Shown here: positions 34,036-45,018 of the stretch, in pieces | How the letters are laid out: the number at the start of each line of letters is the position of its first letter | How positions within the stretch are numbered: position 1 is the first letter of the stretch | DNA from: Calvatia gigantea | Lineage: Eukaryota > Basidiomycota > Agaricomycetes > Agaricales > Lycoperdaceae | Assembly (NCBI GenBank): GCA_025093985.1 | Contig: JACAAK010000006.1 | Location: forward strand, 1,426,001 to 1,490,000 | Direction of reading: 5' to 3' | Length of the DNA stretch: 64,000 bases | The notes under the pieces: model-generated | The model's input: the letters and a program-made list of their open reading frames with translations, nothing else | The model's database searches: none | What the model was told of the DNA's origin: nothing | Position numbers and translations under genes: made by a program

Positions 34036-34493
34036 ATGGTTACTAAATCTGCCTTCATTCTGCTCGCTATTGCCTCCGCTGCTCTCGCCCAAGGCGCAAC
34101 CTGCGACGGCGGACTGCCGTACTGCTGCAAGTCGTTCGAGGACGCCAGCTCTCCAGCTGCTAAAGAGGTTATCGCTAAACTCGATACCGTTCCCGGAACA
34201 GTCATTACGGGCCAAGTCGGCCTGGACTGCACCTCTGTTCCCAACGTTTCTCCTATTCAAGATGTCACGAAATGGTGAGTCTATATCTTGATGCCGATCT
34301 CCCGAATACATCCACTGACGATGCCTATAGTTCGAACGAACTTGTCTGCTGCACCGATAATTTTGGTGAGCCTGCTCTACCATTTTTGCTACCATTTCCT
34401 GAATTATCGTTGATTGGCTTGTGCTGACTTTTGGTTCCTGTAGACAATAAGCTCGTTGCTCATTGCAAGAAAATTGCGGCTGATACCGCTTGA
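34036..34493 (+). CDS. Hydrophobin 2 (divergent class I)
   Basis: Three exons (34036-34274, 34331-34365, 34444-34493) join in phase to 107 residues. A signal peptide of about 19 residues ends at ALAQ. All eight cysteines are in hydrophobin order: C-x6-CC (CDGGLPYCC), a loop with C in LDCTSVP, C-x5-CC (CSNELVCC), then a last C close to the end (AHCKKIAADTA). The two introns flank the second CC exon, as in hydrophobin 1. It differs from hydrophobin 1 in a charged C-terminus lacking the usual hydrophobic INV motif, and in a more acidic first loop. It is on the same strand as hydrophobin 1 but 10 kb away and not closely similar, so it is not a recent tandem copy. Confidence 0.93.
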
Positions 34494-35666
34494 GTTGGTC
34501 GCTGTCTGAGTTTTCCTGACATTGTTACTCTACCCCCAAATCTCTTTAATGTCATCTTGAGTTTGTAACGCCGGAAGTCATCACTGGCTTTGCAGACACT
34601 ATCTGAGGCTTTGCCGGGAAGATTTCTCGCCATACTTGTGGGTAGCAGCCTGAGTGTCCGATTTATCGTCTGAATCTCAACGGTGCTATGTTAAGAGCAC
34701 TCTCGGGCCCTTATCTGTGGTAATATACATTTAAATTTCCTTGTCCACAAATTTGGGCACCCTTCAAACCCGGATACGTCGAGATTGTTGAGTTGCATTG
34801 ACATCTAGATAGAGGGTGTGAGAGGGTCCTCAAAAATGGTAAGAGCATTACCATGTTTGGGTTGGCAACCCTTTTAGCCCTATCACCAGGTAAGTACCAC
34901 CACCATCTCCCTCAACCCCGACAACCACTCTGAAGCTACTCCGAGGACATTGGGTAGCAGAAAGCAGATAACCAGCAATTCATCGCCTGGTCTAGCCATA
35001 CTAGGCCGAAGGTGAACACCCCATGTCAGCCTGTAGCAAGGCCCGTCCCTCGGCTCCACGAGGTGAGAAAAGACTCCCCTGTGGCGCCACCTTGTTATAG
35101 GTCAGGGTAGTCAAACTCTTCCTCCCGTTCTCGTTTGCCTTGGCGGCCCCGGCAACAACAACAATCTCGAAGAATCCCGAATTTTCTCTGGGATCTATGC
35201 CGTTCACAGGGACCACCGAGGTTATACTGACATTCCTAGCAAGATATGTACGTCTTTTTGCATCATTAATGTCTCCTTCGGAAAGCCAGCCTCAAGTACA
35301 AGCTGTTTCACGACTCTGGGTTACCAAAGGTAATCATCCCGTCGCCGCGACGAGCTGGGTCCCTGCTTCACTTTTACGGATCTGGGCCGGGAACTTGTGG
35401 GCTACTCAAGACCCCAAGAATGATTGATATCTCCAGGATGCGTGATGGGGTTGAAGGTTGAATCCTGTCAAATACCTGATGGACGAATCAGTTGGTTGGC
35501 GTAATGGAAAGGAAAGAATGCAGCTGGTATTTGGGTCTCCTCAAAGGGAGCTAGGTATCATGTATATCATAGGACGTCCAGCAATGCGAAGGGAATGTCG
35601 ACGGAAAATAAGATAGTACACGTAAAGCAGGCAGGAAAACTAAATAGCGAAACCAGACAGAATACG
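34494..35666. other. Intergenic, possible small secreted-protein remnant
   Basis: A plus-strand open stretch at about 35107-35427 begins with a hydrophobic, signal-like run (KLFLPFSFALAAPA) but has no in-frame ATG. A short frame at 34853 starts with ATG and reads into a plausible splice donor. I cannot join them into a gene. Confidence 0.4.
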
Positions 35667-36631
35667 TCATGTCTTGAATATGATGATGAGAATCAAAAGA
35701 ATCAAGATGATGACTCCAATAGCCACAGCTGAACCTGTACACTCAAAGGGTTGAACGGGAAAAAGTCACAACTAGCTGCGAAGGACCACGTACTATTCTC
35801 CTTGGCCCCTTGAGCGACTCGGTCCAAGCGTCTCCGTGCACCTCCCAGGCGGGAGTGCGTTCGGTCAATGTCAGTATCCAGTTCTCCCAGGAGTCCAGTA
35901 TGAACGTCGAGTTCATCGTTGATCTGTAAAGATATATGATGTTGTCTGCTGACTGATTGCGAAAGGCGGTCCAGGTGATCATCTTGCTCTGTTGGACAAG
36001 AGGAACATCAGATACAGCAATGAGCTAATGGCGGAGAACGTACCATCCATCATCATGCGTTGTTGAAGCATTATTCCAGCATCATCCATGGGTGTCTGGG
36101 CTTCTGGATCATCTCTGTATGGAGTATAGTTAAATTCCCCGCTATCGTTGCGACTCTCGTGATGGGGCGGCGTTGGCGGAAGAACGACTGGTGGCGAAGG
36201 CGCGCGCGGAAGAGAGTCCGTACTCGATGACGAGATAGAGGCAGGCCGAGGAGGCACTGGTGGGTCCAAGCTGGAATAAACGCCATCTACGTCAATCTTG
36301 GAACATCCAACCATCCTCCAAAAGTGTTACAATACCTCTCGATATTAATGCCACTGGTATCACTTCCTAGCATGCTCCTCATCCGCTCATACTGGTTACG
36401 CAACAGTGACACGGCTTCGCTTCTACCTTCCTTCTCTTCCATTTCCAGAATCCCAATCCGAAGCTGCTGGAGGTTCTTGCTGATCTGTGCTGCATGCTGA
36501 TTTTTTGGTTGAGACCTCGGATTCAGCGAGGCTGATGGAAATGATTGTAGGCGTTGGCGTTCGAGGAGGAGCGAGAGTGTTTGGGTCGAAAGAGAGGTGA
36601 GCTTTGCGAGCGACTTGGTACTATCGGGCAT
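35667..36631 (-). CDS. Qc-SNARE, syntaxin-8 type
   Basis: Membrane-fusion protein of the endosomal system; Qc-SNAREs give one helix to the four-helix SNARE bundle. Four exons (36336-36631, 36044-36270, 35794-35988, 35667-35734) join in phase to 261 residues. An N-terminal helical region starts MPDSTKSLAKLTSLSTQTLS and resembles the start of fungal syntaxin 8. A proline- and serine-rich linker follows (about 100-150). The SNARE motif begins DDHLDRLSQSVSRQHHISLQ and continues through DELDVHTGLLGELD to RRRLDRVAQG. A C-terminal anchor of about 18 hydrophobic residues ends in FKT. At the position I align with the ionic zero layer there is His rather than Gln. An upstream open stretch exists, but the chosen ATG best fits the family start. 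Confidence 0.88.
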
Positions 36632-37200
36632 GGTTCCGGTTTCGCGAAGCGTCTTGAATTGTGACGGGATGTAGGGGTCGTTATGTAGATAGATCCTGTA
36701 AAAGAAAGAGATAATGTACACTTTAAGATCAAATATTGACTCAAAGTTTGAGCTGTATGCGCAGCAGGCAAGACGCACCGAGCTCCGCAGGCTGTCAACG
36801 AGGTTTAACCGGGTGGTTGGGGAAAATGCGAAGGTCACAAAAATGCGCGCGTTGTGGTATCTGGTCAGAGCTCGAGGGTTATCGATTATCGTTGGCTATG
36901 AGAGAAATGGGGTATTTTTTGTCCTCGCAGCGGAGGACATGCGGCTACCACTTCGTTTGAAGCGGGTGTGTTTTCAAAGCCACCCAGCTGTGTGATTCCG
37001 GACTTCTACTTTTGGTAATGTCACATGACCAGCATCCCTTCCTCAGGCCTCAGGCGTTATATCTTCACTTCGACGGGAACTTGGGAAACTGTTGGATGCA
37101 GGATATAAATATATATATATCGACGCCAAATGCATACTAATATACACAGTAACCCACAAATACAATTACGCGGGTTTATCAGAAAATGGGAACACCACTC
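36632..37200. other. Intergenic between the SNARE and membrane-protein genes
   Basis: 5' flank of the SNARE gene and 3' flank of the membrane-protein gene. An AT-rich tract with alternating ta lies near 37107-37122. No other feature. Confidence 0.5.
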
Positions 37201-38668
37201 TCAAACCACACTCTTCTGATTCAAACTGCCGTTCTGGGAGCCCCCAGAACCAGCCACCGATTTTTCTAGGTTAATTGCGATACCCGATCGCTCTACGCCT
37301 CGCTCCTCAAAGCCTTCCGAAGCCTGGAAGGTGCTCAATTCTTGGGCAGCGTCCACCCTTCTGCCGGAACCTCCAAGGGTTTTGCTGGACAAGGTCGAAC
37401 CTTGAACAGTGTCCGGGTCGATGGCGATTCCAAGACCAATACGAACAATAATGACGGAGAATACTATGCCCTGTTTTGAAAATTTGGTGAGTCTTCTCAA
37501 AATATGCAGCGAAAGGAAAGACTCACGATGAGCGAAGAGAGCTAGATATTTGGCAGGAGGTCAGAATAGGTGCCCCCTTAAAACGTGAAACTTACGGCAT
37601 CAACAACGATATATTGGAACCAAGATTTCTGACCATAGAGAATAAGGAGGGCAATGAGCAGGCTGGAGTAAATGGCGCCAGATTCGACAACAACAAGCGC
37701 AACCGGATGAAGACTGCCAGGCCCGTTGCGGCTCGCGCTTTGGCTATTGAGGTACCAAATTCTCGAAGCGATCAAGACTGGTAATTGGATCAATATCTTT
37801 TCCACTTGGTAGGCTGAAAACGTGGGCGACTCACAGGTACAGGTAGTACTGGTAACAAGGGTTAATGCAAAGAAGCTGGAGATCCAATTTCCGAGTTTGT
37901 CAAAGAAAACAAGGGAGCCGTCATTGGCTTGTCCCATCGTGACGAGGATCCCAATACCAGCAACTAGAATACAAGCTCAATTAATTCCACTCAATTTTCC
38001 AACGGAGAGATATGATTACCTAGACTGCCAAGGTATATCGAGAACGGGAATAAGATATATACAAGTCGCCGACTCCATACAATATAGCTTCGGTATATCT
38101 GATGCACCGTTAGAAAAATTGTCTGCGATGTCCGGGGGAGATACATACCGCGACCGCGTCACCAACAAAAGTTTGCACAATGTACAGCGCGCTACCGAAA
38201 ATCTGGGTGAATTCGGCCAAATGATTGTAATAATCTCCAGTATGACCCTCGTTAATAACAAATCCACGGATTATTCGCGTGAAGTTAACAGCAAGTTGCT
38301 AAATCCAGCAAACGTGGGGGTTAATTCCAATGGTCTAATAAAGATTTGTTGAATTTCTACCCACCATGGTCGCAAGCACGAACATAAGGATTGCAACGAA
38401 GAGCATTGGGACGTTTAATGGACGCCCATTTGGCCTGCGATATACCAAGGTCCAGTAAGTGAGCACGAACATAACCGCAAACCCTCCTGTTGAATATAAT
38501 CAGTACTCTGCATTTCAAAAATTTCCGGCCGACTTACCCCAGAGACACGACTGGACGAATATGGCTATGAGTTTAGACTATTCAGAAGCATCATAATTAG
38601 CTTCGTCTTCCAGGGTCAACACAAAGTTCAGAAACCGAGCTACCAACCTCATTCTCTGTAACGGCCAT
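37201..38668 (-). CDS. Seven-helix membrane protein of an Agaricomycete family, copy A
   Basis: Nine exons (38648-38668, 38538-38577, 38365-38486, 38149-38298, 38020-38098, 37835-37963, 37596-37777, 37527-37541, 37201-37470) join in phase to 335 residues. Several hydrophobic helices alternate with short loops. Recognisable blocks are AIFVQSCLWGGFAVMFVLTY, QIFGSALYIVQTFVGDAVAI, IYRSYIVWSRRLVY, SRIWYLNS and VVVESGAIYSSLLIALLIL. A Gly/Ser-rich cytoplasmic tail follows. Exon 8 is a 15-nt micro-exon (LSSLI). Every internal exon boundary and phase matches copy B at 46032-47668, so these are paralogues in opposite orientation. The family is common in mushrooms but has no known function. Confidence 0.88.
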
Positions 38669-39366
38669 CTTGGACTGTGCACTGTGGATTGGGTAGCAGC
38701 AAAAGGGGAATTGAATACCGCCAACAAGGACACTACCCGTGCCAGCGGCTTGGGTTTTTAAACAATACTAAGCCTATCCGGGACATCGTTTCGTTGTGCG
38801 GCAGGTACTTGTGATGATTTCACAAGAAAATCGTAGAACCAAATCTTCCCCACGAATAGCACAGAAAGTCTTTCCATAAATTGGATGGAAGCTGCAAGGA
38901 ATTCTTTGGTCAATATAGTCCAGATGCATCGTCATGGTGGACCTCACCCCTTTTCTAGAATTGGACGTATTATAATCCCACACCAACGTTGAACGAAAAA
39001 CTGCGGTCTTGGGAGGAGTTTCCTTACGGGGAAGAACAGTCTTGGACCAGCTAATTTGAGACGCTGGGATCACGGCGATGTCAACTACCCCGAGAGTGCA
39101 TTTCGTCTCCGAGGGTAATCGTCACGAAATTGTTACTGGGCCGATAATGATCGGCGAAGGAGAATTGGAAGACCTTCAGAGGATATCTTTTGGTTCAAGT
39201 CATTGATCGTTTAATCGTCACCCTAATCGACATTTCTCCCACCAGGGTCACATGCTTCTCACTTCACATCAAACCAGACTCTTGTGCACCTCGCTCAATA
39301 AACACATAAAGGAAAGATCTCCCACAAACCATTTCCAAGGGAAATGGGCTAACTGGCCCGCAAAAA
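38669..39366. other. Intergenic, no supported gene
   Basis: Between the membrane-protein gene and the aldo-keto reductase 3' end. No supported coding sequence; a plus frame from 39252 overlaps the reductase on the other strand. Confidence 0.5.
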
Positions 39367-40714
39367 TTATTCACGCACAACGCCGCCAGAGTGGAAAGGC
39401 CATCCCAATTGTTCGTACGTCCAACCAAAGCACGAACCGCCCAATTCCGGAGAATGGAATCCGCAAACAGACTTGTGCATCCCAGGCTTCAAGTGAAGCC
39501 GATCAAGCACCTGCATATCTTCCTCAGGCAGATAGGCGACCTATCGAAATAGACATTAAACTCAAGTGATCGGCCGCCGGCAAAAGGAAATAGCCTCACC
39601 GACATATTTTCAGCTAGCTTGTCTTCGCGTTCTGATTTGGGAACGACGGCCGTACCGCGCTGAACGGCCCAACTTAAAATAACTTGTGCCGCCGTGATGC
39701 CATGACGCCGGGAAATCCTTTGAATATCTTCATCGTTTGCGAATTTATGTTTTCCAACGGGTGAATACGCAACAAAGAGGATTCCTTTATCGTGGCAAAA
39801 CTTGAGCAGCTCGTGTTGCGGTAAGCAAGGGTGAGCTTCGACTTGATTGACTGCAGGCACGACAGTTGTTTTGGGATGTGTCAATAGAGCCGACAAAAGC
39901 GTCCATGATAAATTAGACACCCCAATGCCCCTGGTTTTGCCTGCAATCCGAACAATTGGTGTGAGGTATGTATATTTCGGTGTGATGCATAGCATACCTG
40001 TTTTCAAGATGTCTTGCATGGCATGCCATGTTTCAATGTAAGTAGGGCTTTCGTTCGGTGGGAGGGCAGATCCTAGGTACAAGATTTTATCAGCTGGCAT
40101 GACAGAAGGAAGGACAGAATATCAACCGTTTGCACGTAAAGCCATAGGCCAATGCATCAGATACATGTCGACATACTCAAGTCCGAGCTTTGCGAGGCTG
40201 TTTTCCAGTGCCCTCATCGGGTCCCAATGGTCTTCGCTCCTGCAGTTTATGTTCTAACCACCTTCTCTCGCGGGACCGAGCGGGATATTCTTACGCAAGT
40301 TTTGTGGTGACGAATATCTCATTGCGAGGCACGCCAGAATCGCGGATACCACGACCGACAGAGGCCTCGTTACCTGTTTTTCGGTTGTTGTAGATTCCGG
40401 CGCGGAATCAGAAGTGACATACCATAATTTGCAGCCTGTAGGGCACCACGATCAACCACCTGATGCACTGTCTCTTTGCTGTTACATATGCCGAACTAAC
40501 CGTGTCGATGTGACGATAACCCAATCGGAGGGCTGTTTCAACCATCTTTGCGACGTGATCTCCCTCACCTTGCCGTCCCATCCAGCATCTAGTTCTTGTT
40601 ACATGTTGACAGTTCTTGATAGCAAGCACCAACGCACCCTATTCCAACGGCGTCCACTGCCGCTCCACTGTTCAGATGGAAGGTTTGCGGTAAATTTGTC
40701 TGAGGCGTCGCCAT
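39367..40714 (-). CDS. Aldo-keto reductase
   Basis: Soluble NADPH-dependent carbonyl reductase, TIM-barrel family. Eight exons (40638-40714, 40501-40588, 40423-40435, 40295-40373, 40127-40239, 39998-40072, 39600-39940, 39367-39540) join in phase to 319 residues, the normal length. The catalytic tetrad is complete: D54 (YRHIDT), Y59 (AANYGN), K84 (TTKL) and H115 (YLMHWP). Cofactor-binding signatures include [27 protein letters not shown] and [11 protein letters not shown]; the C-terminal tail reads [13 protein letters not shown]. Exon 3 is only 13 nt yet carries the active-site tyrosine codon. The gene is head-to-head with the IGPS gene, 283 bp between start codons. Substrate unknown; the tail resembles fungal glycerol or xylose reductase-like enzymes. 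Confidence 0.93.
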
Positions 40715-40997
40715 TATGGATTAGTTGGGTCGCAGTATGATATCCATGAAAAGATTGGTGTTGGTTCTTAAGGCTCTGTGGTTCTATGATAATCACGAGT
40801 GCTAGAAGCGGGATCCTGGAGTAAGTGGAAGATGTAACAGTGTGGGTCGTCCGGGCCGGGTTCACGGGAGTATTGCCGAATATTTCTCTCCCTTCGATAT
40901 ACCATCTATATGGGAAAGTGTACCTTTTCCCCGCTCCTTGGCCTCGCGAACAGCCAAGGCCCGTTCCCTCCCTAAATATTTCTCCAAGAATTGCGCA
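40715..40997. promoter_or_regulatory. Divergent promoter region, aldo-keto reductase / IGPS
   Basis: 283 bp separate the two start codons, so both genes must be driven from this interval. The plus-strand frame leading into the IGPS gene is open back to 40842 without an ATG. No clear TATA box was identified. Confidence 0.6.
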
Positions 40998-42776
40998 ATG
41001 TCGAAACCACCGACCATCCTTGAAAAAATTTACGCCCAACGGGCCCAGGATGTTGAGCTAGCGAAGCAAACTCCAGGGACAACGCCCGAAGATATCTCGA
41101 GGCTGTTGTCTATGCACCTCGCCCCTCCACTTGTTCCATTTGTCGAGCGTCTGAGGAGAAACCCCAGCAATGCCTTATCGGAATCTAAGGATATCCCTTC
41201 ACCTTCCCTCATGGCCGAGATTAAACGCGCTTCACCCTCGAAGGGAGCCATCGCACTCACAACTCCTGTTGCCGAACAAGCCCTGACATATGCCCTTGCT
41301 GGGGCATCTGTGATATCCGTCCTCACTGAGCCCCACTGGTTCAAAGGATCCCTACATGATATGTTAATGGTCCGCCAATCCATCTCATGCATACCCGACC
41401 GCCCAGCCATCCTCCGCAAGGAGTTCATCCTGGATGAATATCAAATCGCCGAGGCGCGTCTTTACGGTGCCGATACAGTGCTTCTCATCGTCGCAATGAT
41501 GAACGATGAACTATTGACCCGGCTCTATAAATATTCCCATAGTTTGGGAATGGAACCGCTCGTAGAAGTTAATAATGCCGATGAGATGCGCCGAGCCCTC
41601 AATATCGGTGCGAAAGTCATTGGTGTCAACAACAGAAATCTTCACGATTTCAATGTTGACATGGGAACTACATCACGTCTTGTAGATATGGTGAAGGATC
41701 GGGATGTTATACTCTGTGCATTGAGCGGCATTTCGACCGCCCAGGATGTTCGAACCTACAAGGATCAAGGTGTAAGGGCTGTTTTGGTTGGTGAAAGTTT
41801 GATGCGCGCCAAGGACACTGCTGCTTTCATCAGGGAACTCCTTGACTGGCCTGACCTCCGTCATTCGGAGCCCAGACGAGCCCCCATTGTCAAGATTTCC
41901 GGAGTAACTAACCTAGAACAAGTGAAGAGGCTCGTCAGTGCGGGAGCCTCCATCGTTGGCCTTGTATTTGATCTCACACTGGCCAACTCAATTACTCTCG
42001 ACCAGGCCAAAGTTATACGAACCGCCTTCCCTAGATCCGCAACCAGCCCTTCAATTAGTACATCTCAACAGCCCAATGTGCCTTGGTTCCATTCCCATCT
42101 TGCCTCGGTTTTATCACAGTGCGATGATCAACGCCTGCTCCTCGTCGGCCAATTCACCACTTACCCTTCCCACACGCTCGCCTTCATTTTGAATGCTATA
42201 GCCGCGGTTTCCCTTGACCTAGTTCAATTCGATGGTGGAATCCCCGCCGACTGGGCGCGATTTATTCCAGTTCCTGTCATTCGACGTTTCGCGTCGCCGG
42301 TCTCTTCTAGCGCGAAAGCACAGGCCGCCGAAGATGTCTCGTCCACAAATACCGCTATTATACACGGTATCAACGACGCTGGCCAAATCAATCGCCCCGG
42401 CCTCCACTCCATTGCCTTGGTTGACCTTACGGTTTGTAGCGGCTCCAGCAATATTAACGTTCCATCTAAAAATGATCCCACCACCGCTACCCCGATGTCT
42501 GCGACTCCGTTGGATACAAAATTCAAATTAGTAACAAAGAACTCGAGCACCAGGCCATCTAGCCCGGGTGTTGCGTTGCAAGGCATTGAAGGGGCGAGGA
42601 AAATCACCGTCGCTGGGGAGTTAGGCGGAAAATGGGCAATGCCCGTAATAGTCACAGCTGGGCGCCAGAAGGTCGGACTTGAGGTCATCAGGGAGATCGG
42701 CGCATGGGGTGTAGATGTTGAAGTTGAGGAAAACGAAGACTCGCTGGAGGAATATATTAAGAGTATCCAGGGATAA
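40998..42776 (+). CDS. Indole-3-glycerol-phosphate synthase with a degenerate PRA-isomerase domain
   Basis: Intronless, 592 residues from the first in-frame ATG (MSKPPTILEK). Residues about 5-275 are an intact IGPS barrel, the tryptophan-pathway step that closes the indole ring. The active-site strands EIKRASPSKG (74-83), LRKEF, LVEV, GVNNRNL, SGIS and VGESLMR are all present. From about 295 the chain matches PRA isomerase (TRP1/TrpF), but the catalytic Cys of the KICG motif is Ser (KISG, residue 301). VQLHG has become VQFDG, the late GGTG phosphate loop is missing, and an insert of roughly 80 residues separates the last strands. The glutaminase domain that begins the usual trifunctional fungal protein is absent, with no room for it before the reductase gene. 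I infer that only the synthase is active. Confidence 0.92.
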   Translation: MSKPPTILEKIYAQRAQDVELAKQTPGTTPEDISRLLSMHLAPPLVPFVERLRRNPSNALSESKDIPSPSLMAEIKRASPSKGAIALTTPVAEQALTYALAGASVISVLTEPHWFKGSLHDMLMVRQSISCIPDRPAILRKEFILDEYQIAEARLYGADTVLLIVAMMNDELLTRLYKYSHSLGMEPLVEVNNADEMRRALNIGAKVIGVNNRNLHDFNVDMGTTSRLVDMVKDRDVILCALSGISTAQDVRTYKDQGVRAVLVGESLMRAKDTAAFIRELLDWPDLRHSEPRRAPIVKISGVTNLEQVKRLVSAGASIVGLVFDLTLANSITLDQAKVIRTAFPRSATSPSISTSQQPNVPWFHSHLASVLSQCDDQRLLLVGQFTTYPSHTLAFILNAIAAVSLDLVQFDGGIPADWARFIPVPVIRRFASPVSSSAKAQAAEDVSSTNTAIIHGINDAGQINRPGLHSIALVDLTVCSGSSNINVPSKNDPTTATPMSATPLDTKFKLVTKNSSTRPSSPGVALQGIEGARKITVAGELGGKWAMPVIVTAGRQKVGLEVIREIGAWGVDVEVEENEDSLEEYIKSIQG

Positions 42777-43771
42777 CTCGTTATTGAAGCGTAGGTAGTT
42801 ACATTGTGGATATATGTCAAGCTGTGTGATTGTGGAAATGGAAGGGCGGATAGGGACCTGTGTGAGTGTATGGGTAGTCGAATCCGAGTAAAAATGAAAG
42901 GTTTCCATTCCATCGATAGGACTGGTTGAAATCGACTAAATCATTTTCAAACAGAAATCAGGCGGATCAACGGTGCTTGACCTTTTGAGTCCTAACAAAC
43001 TTAATCAACCTTGAAACTATGTCAACTGAAGAGTCTCGGGAAGGCGTGACTCCTCCAACTTTTAAGGAATTGGGCTTGTGGGTGTGTACAGTGACAGTTG
43101 TTGGTCGCACATTTACCGTTACCTAGTGATACATTCGGGACTTGCTAAGGCCAGGTAATATTTTAAGTAGAAATGAGCTCTTGATCGTCCGCATGGCGTA
43201 GGGGTTGTGGTCGTTGCTGTAGTCGGCTTAAACGTCCAGCCTCCTCCAGAAATGCATCAAGACACAAAGGAAAAAACCGATGGTTTCGGAGCAAAATTTA
43301 ATTTAATCCTGAAGGGCTAGACCAGTAACCCAGCGATGGCCGATTGGGTTTTGAACGCTGCATATATCTCTGCTTCCTCTTTCATGACATCGGGCGGCTG
43401 ACAAACCAGCTCTTTGGGATGACCTGCCTGCCTCGGAGGCCTGCCCCTGCCGTCCGCTTTTAGTGTGGAGCCCTGCGGAAATGCATTATGCACGCCACAT
43501 CGAAGGTTTAATCATCTACGTTAATCCTGAAAAGAAGGTTATCCACCAGACACTTTACCCCGCACACTCATGACGGTGAAAGTGGATACAATGGCACGTG
43601 AGCAACGAGAACATGAAGCAGTGAACATCTGAACCTCAGGCTTCTGGTACATCTGCAGCTGCGGACAAACGGAGACGTTACCGTGTGAGTCGGCCGGGCC
43701 CAGATAGCAATGGGCAAAGTAAGGGATTGAGATGAGATTCACCAACATTGATTTATTTGATTTCATCCCCC
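42777..43771. other. Intergenic, no supported gene
   Basis: About 1 kb with no usable open frame, repeats or RNA. 3' flank of the IGPS gene and upstream region of the F-box pseudogene. Confidence 0.5.
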
Positions 43772-45018
43772 ATGCCTTCTGAACTTCCACCAGAAATACT
43801 CGACAAAACCGTTGGGCTCCTGAAGTCTGATAGCGATCGACTAACCCTGATTAACCTTTGCCTCGTTCCGGGCTTCAACATAGCGGCACAACGGGTCTTA
43901 TACCGAAGGGTTGCATTCTTAGAATATCTCAACAAGGATAGGCTTGGCTACAAATCGTATGTTGGCGAGGGTGATTGGGAAGATATGTTGGGTTGGGTGT
44001 CATAGACAACAAAATTCTATGGTTTTCTGGCCGTTGCTTCAATGCCCGGTCGTCCGGTAGCGTCACAGATTCAGGAATTTTCATGTACCTTCAAGTATGA
44101 GATAAACAATTGGGTCCTTCTAGACCAAGCTCTTCGACAAATGCTCGGCCTTGAATGCCTTCGAGCAACGATCATGGGAGGCATCGATGTTCTTCAGGAC
44201 GATCTGTTGAAGGGCTATCCATTTCAATTTGAACGTCTTTGTTGGCTCGATTACCGACAAGGGTCACACTTCGAGGTCGACACCTATGCGGCCTTCATCT
44301 CATCTCAACGCCACCTTAAATATCTTCATTTCGCAACGCACCTCACTTGGAGATTTGAAGGTCACATTGAAATCCGGTGGCCTAACCTTCAAACGCTTGT
44401 TGGTGATTTTACCAAGCCCGCCATCTCCTGCCGAGCATCCCCAGTGTCACAACATTATGCGTCTACACTTTTGGGGACCCAAAAGTTAGCCGACAACCGT
44501 TGAGGGCGATATCCTCCACATTTTCGAACTTACGCGTGCTGGTTTTCTATCCATGGTTTCTTCAACGTGTCGACTTGAAAGTAATGGTCTCCTGCCTTTC
44601 GGGGTCATTAGAGATACTTCCGTAATCACTGATTATGCCAGTGTAAGTGAAGAGTTTTCACACCGTGAACTTTCTCTTGTTTCTGATCCAACATCTTCCA
44701 ATATGCATGCAAATATTTACCTCCGTGCCCCTTCTGAAAAAGTTACAGAAGTTCACCTGGTCCTGCCACCCTATAAAAAATCTGTTCGGCCAGCGGGGTT
44801 TAATTTTCTTTGAGGAGCAAGAAGAGATCACCAGCTCATGGTTCCGAACCATGCCCAATCTTACGACAGTTTATTTTTCGATTGGCCGTGAAAGGAATGT
44901 TGACTTGAAATGGTCAACAGGGAAAGCGGAACCAGATGAAGTGGCGTCGGACAATTTTCGCCATGATCCCCCCTTCCCTAATGTCACACTTGATCGCCGC
45001 TTTACTTTCGATGTGTGA
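43772..45018 (+). pseudogene. F-box/LRR-like protein, broken
   Basis: The N-terminus (MPSELPPEILDKTVGLLKS, then LVPGFNIAAQRVLYRRV) has the F-box-like pattern common in agaric substrate-receptor proteins of SCF ubiquitin ligases. Leucine-rich repeats of the LxxLxxL kind follow (LECLRATIMGG, RHLKYLHFA, PNLQTLVGDF, PNLTTVYFS). The frame is cut by TAG at 44003-44005 and continues in the same frame to about 44470. There it shifts by one base and meets two further stops before 45018. Such families are large and often carry dead members. Confidence 0.75.

Noticed and set aside
42224..42913. Open minus-strand frame of 229 codons
   Set aside because: Antisense to the IGPS/isomerase coding sequence; composition follows the plus-strand codons.
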